A stretch of 10,884 bases of DNA from an uncultured Ruminococcus sp. (GTDB lineage: Bacteria; Bacillota; Clostridia; Oscillospirales; Acutalibacteraceae): assembly GCA_902773065.1 (NCBI GenBank), contig CACYDD010000111.1:1-10884 (forward strand). Direction: 5' to 3'. Below are positions 7,223 through 10,884 of this stretch, in pieces. Made by a program: the position numbers and the translations under genes. The first letter of the stretch is position 1. Each line of letters begins with the position of its first letter. Under the pieces are notes generated by a model, which was not told where the DNA came from, did no database searches, and saw only the letters and a list, made by a program, of their open reading frames with translations.

Positions 7223-7272
7223 AACTGCACCGATACTGTTTTACAACAGCGGTGCAGTTGTTTTTATTTTTT
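7223..7272. terminator. Strong bidirectional rho-independent terminator
   Basis: The outer stem AACTGCACCG/CGGTGCAGTT (7223-7232 with 7250-7259) is perfect. It continues past a 3-nt bulge into CTGTT/AACAG (7236-7240 with 7245-7249) and a 4-nt loop. On the plus strand a T-rich tail (7261-7272) follows, ending the SleC-like gene. On the minus strand the stem runs into six Ts just before 7217, so it can also end the EamA gene. Confidence 0.93.
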
Positions 7273-7306
7273 AATGTAATTGAACAAATTCAGCAAAAAC
7301 TTTCCT

Positions 7307-8266
7307 TTACGACCTGAATCCTGAATCCTGCCCCCTGAATCCTTTTCTAAAATTCACAATAAAAATTCCCATACTTACCAGCAAAAGCGAAAGGATATTT
7401 TGCAGTGTGAAAATGTTTTCAAACAGAAAAATTCCCGACCACATCGTTCCGAATATGGGTATCAGGAAATTGAATACCGCAACACGTCCGACAGGGTTGT
7501 TTCTCAGCAGCATTGTCCACAGCATAAAGGCAATTCCTGCCATTGCACCAAGATACAAAAGCAGCAGCCATGCGGTATAGTCTTGTGCATTAAGTCTGCC
7601 GCCAAACAAAAATCCGATCACGGTCAGTGCCGTTCCGCCCATCAGCAGTTGCCAGCCCGAAACCAGCTCAGGTCTGCGGTGATCTGATATTTTTTTGCTG
7701 ACAATATTTCCTGCCGCTCCCGACATATTCGACAGAATCACAAGCAAATCACCTGTCAGTGTGAATCCGCCTGCATCCGAGTCCGTCAAAAGAACTGCCA
7801 GGCCTGCTATGCCCAGAATACAGCCGCCCAGAGCTTTCATGGTAATTTTTTCACTTTTAAAAAACAACGGTGCGGCAAGCACTGATGCAAAGGCGGCAAC
7901 AGAAGTATACAATGCCGACCTTGTTCCCGATACACCGCCGATTCCGATATACAGCAGAAAATACTGCATAAAGGTCTGAAACAGCGACAGAAGTGCGATC
8001 GGTGCAATATCTTTTTTTCTCAGGCGTATCGGCAGACCGTCCGGGTCAGGGCGCAATGCACCTATTTCCAGAACGATCAGCCCCGCGATCATAAACCGCA
8101 GCCCTGCAAACAGCAGCTTGGCAGGAATATCCTCTGAAGCCACTGCAAAAAGGACATAACCAATTTTGATAGCCGGAAAAGCCGTTCCCCACAGAAGAGT
8201 ACAGAATATAGCGATCAGCGGAACAAATATTGCAGAAGTTTTCAGATCCTTACTTTTCGTTTTCAT
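7307..8266 (-). CDS. EamA/DMT-family membrane transporter
   Basis: An integral membrane protein of 319 residues with about ten hydrophobic helices in two EamA repeats (about 15-160 and 170-306). The first repeat opens with the family signature LLWGTAFPAIKIGY at 24-37, and basic residues such as RLRKK and KK fill cytoplasmic loops. The second ends with helix NILSLLLVSMGIFIVNF. Members export metabolites or amino acids; the substrate cannot be inferred here. The ATG follows the TAA of the upstream gene with no intervening base and has no clear ribosome site of its own, so it is probably translated by coupling or reinitiation. The last 11 residues (GFRGQDSGFRS) are encoded by GGATTCAGG repeats and look like an acquired tail. 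Transcription converges on the SleC-like gene at the shared terminator. Confidence 0.92.
   Translation of the reverse strand: MKTKSKDLKTSAIFVPLIAIFCTLLWGTAFPAIKIGYVLFAVASEDIPAKLLFAGLRFMIAGLIVLEIGALRPDPDGLPIRLRKKDIAPIALLSLFQTFMQYFLLYIGIGGVSGTRSALYTSVAAFASVLAAPLFFKSEKITMKALGGCILGIAGLAVLLTDSDAGGFTLTGDLLVILSNMSGAAGNIVSKKISDHRRPELVSGWQLLMGGTALTVIGFLFGGRLNAQDYTAWLLLLYLGAMAGIAFMLWTMLLRNNPVGRVAVFNFLIPIFGTMWSGIFLFENIFTLQNILSLLLVSMGIFIVNFRKGFRGQDSGFRS
7313..7342 (-). repeat. Three GGATTCAGG repeats forming the 3' end of the EamA gene
   Basis: The plus strand carries CCTGAATCC at 7313-7321, 7320-7328 and 7334-7342. The first two overlap by two bases. Read on the minus strand they encode the final residues of the transporter, and the stop codon lies just beyond at 7307-7309. 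Confidence 0.75.
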
Positions 8267-9691
8267 TTATTTGATCTTCATCGGCTTGAATTCACCGTTT
8301 TTGCTCCTGTAAAATGCTGACCCTATTGGACTCTCAAGATATTCGATTATATCGGGATCATAATTACAGATGGTATTCAGCCTGAATATTTCCATATTGT
8401 CAATATTGCTCATATATTCCTCGTCCTCATCGCCTGCCAGAAACCGCCAGCCGCTGTCCAGTGTGGGATGGGCAGGCTTTTCTCTGTACATAATGCCGAC
8501 CTTTCTGTTATCCACTGTGATCCTGTCAGTCGCATAGCAGCCGTCGCCGCCCTCCCATTCAAGCAGTTCTTCCATCGCACTTCGCGGCAAAGCCCATTTT
8601 TTGCGTGAGATTCCGGCACAGGTATTTTCTCTTTCAGGAAAGATAAAATTGATATCTACGTCGGATTTTTCATTCATCTGTCTGAACAGCGCAGCCACGC
8701 CGTTTTCAATTTTATACAGCATTTCTTCCTCATACAGAGGAATCATCTGCAAAAGCTCCAGTTCTTCACCGTCATCAAGAATACAGGTTTCACCGACATC
8801 GCAGACAGAAAAAGCATTCTTGAAAATAACACCGTTATATTTTACGTTTTCATCAAGGTTATCACCATAGGAGATCGTATGACCCGGACCGAGCCATGAA
8901 TTCTCAAACTGTATCATTTCACCGAACTGGCGCATAACTCTTGCAATCCAGTTGTATTTGAAAAGTATTTCTTTAATCGAAAGATGCGGCGGCAGTAAAA
9001 CCATCATTTCTATCCTGTGTATTTTTTCGCATTCATTATTTTCCGTTCCTTTGTATGCACAAATACCAATACTGATGATCTTATAATACCTCAGTTTTTT
9101 ATTCGGCTTTACCAGCAGAAAATTGATCGGGTGCGGTTCAGATACCTTCCCATTTTCCACAACAGGAATCATACATTCTATATCGCCAAAATTATCAGAA
9201 ATATAATCCAATAAAATACTGATATCATTTTTTTGGATCACAGCAAGCTCGTCTGTTCTGTCTCCGAAGATATTATTCCATGCTTCCTCGTCCAGTTCTT
9301 TTGCACGTTCGGAAACAATATCAAATTTCACATCATCCCCTGTTTCCTGATATACCAGACAAAGCAGCAGCCACGGTTCTACACATTCTTCGTCTATTTC
9401 AATACATTTGCGTGCTTCTTCAACTGCAGCATGATAATGGTGCAGACCAAAATGTGCTCCTGCCATTTCAAGATGATATCCGATATCATCAGCGGCTGCC
9501 TCCTCGTCTATTGCTTTCAGCGTATCCAGAGCTTCACGGTACTCCGCACACTGAGAAAGCGAATGAGCGAGCATCAGCGAAAGCTCCGGATTCATTTCTT
9601 CCTCGTCAAGCTCCCTGATTCTTTCGACCACAACGTCAAACCTGCCCTCATTCATCAGTTGATCCATTTCAAACATAAATTCATTATCCAT
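8267..9691 (-). CDS. TPR-SUFU-DUF2185 (Imm33-like) multidomain protein
   Basis: A 474-residue acidic, apparently cytoplasmic protein. Residues 1 to about 140 form TPR-like helical repeats (for example HYHAAVEEARKCIEI and EPWLLLCLVYQETGD). Residues of about 157-345 resemble the SUFU domain (IHRIEMMVLLPP, IARVMRQFGEMI, WLGPGHTISYG, LQMIPLYEEE). Residues of about 384-470 match DUF2185/Imm33: VGIMYREKP, DSGWRFLAGDEDEEY, NTICNYDPDIIEYL and SPIGSAFYR. Both SUFU and DUF2185 families are known among bacterial toxin-immunity proteins, so a protein-binding or protective role is plausible but inferred. I chose the ATG at 9691 over the TTG one codon upstream because GGGGGTGA (complement of 9696-9703) positions it well. 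It is the first gene of a two-gene unit with the EamA transporter, driven by the consensus promoter at 9728-9756. Confidence 0.82.
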   Translation of the reverse strand: MDNEFMFEMDQLMNEGRFDVVVERIRELDEEEMNPELSLMLAHSLSQCAEYREALDTLKAIDEEAAADDIGYHLEMAGAHFGLHHYHAAVEEARKCIEIDEECVEPWLLLCLVYQETGDDVKFDIVSERAKELDEEAWNNIFGDRTDELAVIQKNDISILLDYISDNFGDIECMIPVVENGKVSEPHPINFLLVKPNKKLRYYKIISIGICAYKGTENNECEKIHRIEMMVLLPPHLSIKEILFKYNWIARVMRQFGEMIQFENSWLGPGHTISYGDNLDENVKYNGVIFKNAFSVCDVGETCILDDGEELELLQMIPLYEEEMLYKIENGVAALFRQMNEKSDVDINFIFPERENTCAGISRKKWALPRSAMEELLEWEGGDGCYATDRITVDNRKVGIMYREKPAHPTLDSGWRFLAGDEDEEYMSNIDNMEIFRLNTICNYDPDIIEYLESPIGSAFYRSKNGEFKPMKIK

Positions 9692-9727
9692 CAAGTCACC
9701 CCCGTATACAAACGATCAGTATGCTAT

Positions 9728-9756
9728 ATTATATCACGAAGTACCCCCTCTGTCAA
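9728..9756 (-). promoter_or_regulatory. Consensus sigma-A promoter of the TPR-SUFU/EamA unit
   Basis: On the minus strand a perfect TTGACA (9756-9751) and a perfect TATAAT (9733-9728) are separated by exactly 17 nt. Transcription should start near 9721, leaving about 30 nt before the ATG at 9691. Both hexamers at consensus imply strong constitutive expression by the housekeeping sigma factor. Confidence 0.88.
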
Positions 9757-9839
9757 TTTCACCGGCGAGCCACCGACCCGATTCGCGTAGTTGCTACCCT
9801 TCGGTCGCTCTGAAAAAAGGATTAATTTATTGCCGCGTT

Positions 9840-9935
9840 TCAAGTTAATATACCCTGAAAAATTTTAAACCAACGGCGGCGGAGTGCCTCCGCTGTCAAT
9901 TCGCGCTTTGGTTTTATTGTAATATTCAGCTTCAT
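9840..9935 (-). CDS. Possible small basic protein, 31 residues
   Basis: The ATG at 9935 is preceded, at a spacing of 7 nt, by a perfect AAGGAAGG ribosome site (complement of 9943-9950). It opens a 31-codon frame beginning MKLNITIKPKRELTAEALRR and ending FQGILT. The peptide is basic and partly amphipathic. The frame extends upstream to a GTG at 10028 (62 residues), but that start lacks comparable support. I do not recognise a family. It could be a real small protein, a leftover of a degraded gene, or part of a repeat in this GC-richer stretch. Confidence 0.35.
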   Translation of the reverse strand: MKLNITIKPKRELTAEALRRRWFKIFQGILT

Positions 9936-10032
9936 TGCCGCGCCTTCCTTTAAGTAATAAGCCAGTGCCGCGGCATTAAAACAATGGATTTGAACAAAGT
10001 TGAACGCGAGACAGTCCAGTGCGGTCACGCAC

Positions 10033-10063
10033 CCGCGCCATAAAGTCCCAGGATAAATTCACA
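10033..10063 (+). repeat. Second copy of a 31-bp intergenic sequence (other copy 1925-1955)
   Basis: A gapless alignment of 10033-10063 with 1925-1955 gives 25 identities in 31 positions. The shared core runs CGCG-[TC]-CATAA-[GA]-GTCC. Both copies are intergenic and on the same strand, some 8 kb apart, which suggests a dispersed repeat family. Confidence 0.45.
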
Positions 10064-10243
10064 CTAAGGGAGAGCCTTTATATACCTTAAACCAAATGAA
10101 AACTTTAAAAATATTCGCATAAAGATCATGTATCAATCATTCAGGCGTGATCCGTTCAGCCATTCTCCCATATAATATTGGAATATAAAAAACATAATAT
10201 CCAAAATAATAATCAAAAAATAGTTTTCTTTCGTATAAAAATA

Positions 10244-10252
10244 TGATATAAT
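10244..10252 (+). promoter_or_regulatory. Extended -10 promoter element for the right-edge Rpn-type gene
   Basis: TGATATAAT combines a TGn extension with a perfect TATAAT (10247-10252). The -35 region is poor (TTTTCT at 10224-10229), which is typical of extended -10 promoters. The leader would be only about 16 nt, starting near the AAAGGGAGG ribosome site. Confidence 0.55.
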
Positions 10253-10274
10253 ATCTTAAAGGGAGGCGATTCCG

Positions 10275-10884
10275 ATGGACGATTTTATCATGTCACCGAA
10301 AATTGATTTCGCTTTTAAAGAACTGATGAGAAATGATTATGTCCGCAAAGGGTTTCTGAGTGCGGTTCTGAACATCAAAGATACACTCATTAAATCAACC
10401 GTACTGTTGAATACGAATCTTTCAAAAATTCATGAAGATGAAAAATTAGGAATTCTTGATGTCCGACTTACGATGAATGACGACACGGAAATTGATATTG
10501 AGATTCATCTTGCCTATATGAGAACGTGGGCGGATCGGAGTACATTTTATGTATCAAAGCTGCTAGTTGAACAAGTTGATATCAATAAAAATTATTCCAA
10601 TATCAAAAAATGTATCAACATCAGCCTGCTTGACTTCAATTATATCAAAGAAACAGAACGATTTCACACAATCTATCATCTCCGTGAGGACACAGAGAAT
10701 ATCAAATATACGGATATTCTCGAAATTCATGTTGTTGAGTTACCAAAGCTGCCCCAAAAGGATGATGGAACAGATCTATACGATTGGGTACGATTTATCA
10801 AAGCTGAAAATAAGGGGGAGTTTGAGATGTTAGCAAATCAGAACAGTTACTTGAAAACAGCATACGAGACACTTGAAGAAATCA
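10275..10884 (+). CDS. Rpn-family PD-(D/E)XK nuclease/putative transposase, 3' truncated by window edge
   Basis: The frame is open from the ATG at 10275 to the right edge (203 codons visible, no stop). The ribosome site AAAGGGAGG (10258-10266) is 8 nt upstream, so the start is secure. The N-terminus MSPKIDFAFKELM is typical of the Rpn/PD-(D/E)XK transposase family. The nuclease core reads LGILDVR (Asp62) then IDIEIH (Glu76-x-His78). Most relatives have Gln at the last position, so His78 is unusual. Further family blocks are WADRSTFYVSKLLVEQ, KKCINISLLDF and YHLRED...DILEIHVVELPKL. Members are generally about 270-320 residues with a charged C-terminal helix, so roughly a third is missing. The family promotes RecA-independent recombination in Escherichia coli; the role here is inferred. 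Confidence 0.88.
   Translation, partial: MDDFIMSPKIDFAFKELMRNDYVRKGFLSAVLNIKDTLIKSTVLLNTNLSKIHEDEKLGILDVRLTMNDDTEIDIEIHLAYMRTWADRSTFYVSKLLVEQVDINKNYSNIKKCINISLLDFNYIKETERFHTIYHLREDTENIKYTDILEIHVVELPKLPQKDDGTDLYDWVRFIKAENKGEFEMLANQNSYLKTAYETLEEI

Larger units (their letters stand above)
9757..10243. other. Intergenic region with palindromes and AT-rich right half
   Basis: Apart from the possible small ORF, no gene is supported here. The left half is GC-richer and holds an imperfect stem (9767-9776 with 9801-9810, nine of ten pairs), GCGGAG/CTCCGC (9879-9884 with 9888-9893) and the palindrome TGCCGCGGCA (9966-9975). Bases 10033-10063 resemble 1925-1955. From about 10070 the sequence becomes AT-rich and leads into the promoter of the right-edge gene. 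Confidence 0.5.

Noticed and set aside
9233..9790. Plus-strand ORF of 185 codons
   Set aside because: It lies opposite the N-terminal part of the TPR-SUFU gene, whose coding pattern and domains are convincing; the Phe/Cys-rich translation is an antisense shadow.
9767..9810. Imperfect stem as a terminator
   Set aside because: It has a 24-nt loop and no T tract on either strand, and it lies upstream of the promoter for the minus-strand unit.

Overview
The window reads as chromosomal DNA from a low-to-moderate GC Gram-positive anaerobe, most likely a gut Clostridia of the Ruminococcus/Oscillospiraceae type. This is an inference from AGGAGG-type ribosome sites, sigma-A-like promoters, TTG starts, two PD-(D/E)XK 'transposase' (Rpn-type) genes of kinds common in those genomes, and a Csp/SleC-type module typical of Clostridia. 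No rRNA, tRNA or CRISPR was seen.

Layout, left to right. (1) The 3' part of a PD-(D/E)XK nuclease/transposase-family gene, cut by the left edge and carrying a 12-bp tandem repeat. (2) A hairpin terminator shared with a convergent minus-strand RluA-family pseudouridine synthase gene. (3) Two plus-strand subtilisin-type (S8) proteases of the Csp type, joined by a TAATG stop/start overlap. (4) A 504-bp gap full of repeats: an inverted-repeat pair of about 45 bp enclosing roughly 320 bp, a cluster of hairpins and AT-rich heptamers. (5) A SleC-like spore-cortex-lytic enzyme precursor with a pro-region, a SpoIID-like domain and a C-terminal peptidoglycan-binding domain. (6) A strong terminator shared with a minus-strand pair: a TPR-SUFU-DUF2185 protein, then an EamA/DMT transporter that starts at the base after the upstream stop. 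That pair has a sigma-A promoter with both hexamers at consensus. (7) A 580-bp gap with a small minus-strand ORF preceded by a good ribosome site. (8) The 5' part of an Rpn-type gene, cut by the right edge.

How the genes fit together. The central csp-csp-sleC set is the clearest functional unit. In Clostridium perfringens the CspA/B/C proteases lie next to sleC and activate pro-SleC, which degrades spore cortex at germination. The same logic is likely here, with two proteases whose catalytic triads both look intact. The minus-strand pair is a separate transcription unit. Its first protein combines two domains known from bacterial toxin-immunity repertoires, but no toxin gene is visible. The two edge genes and the repeats indicate a moderately mobile or repeat-rich neighbourhood.
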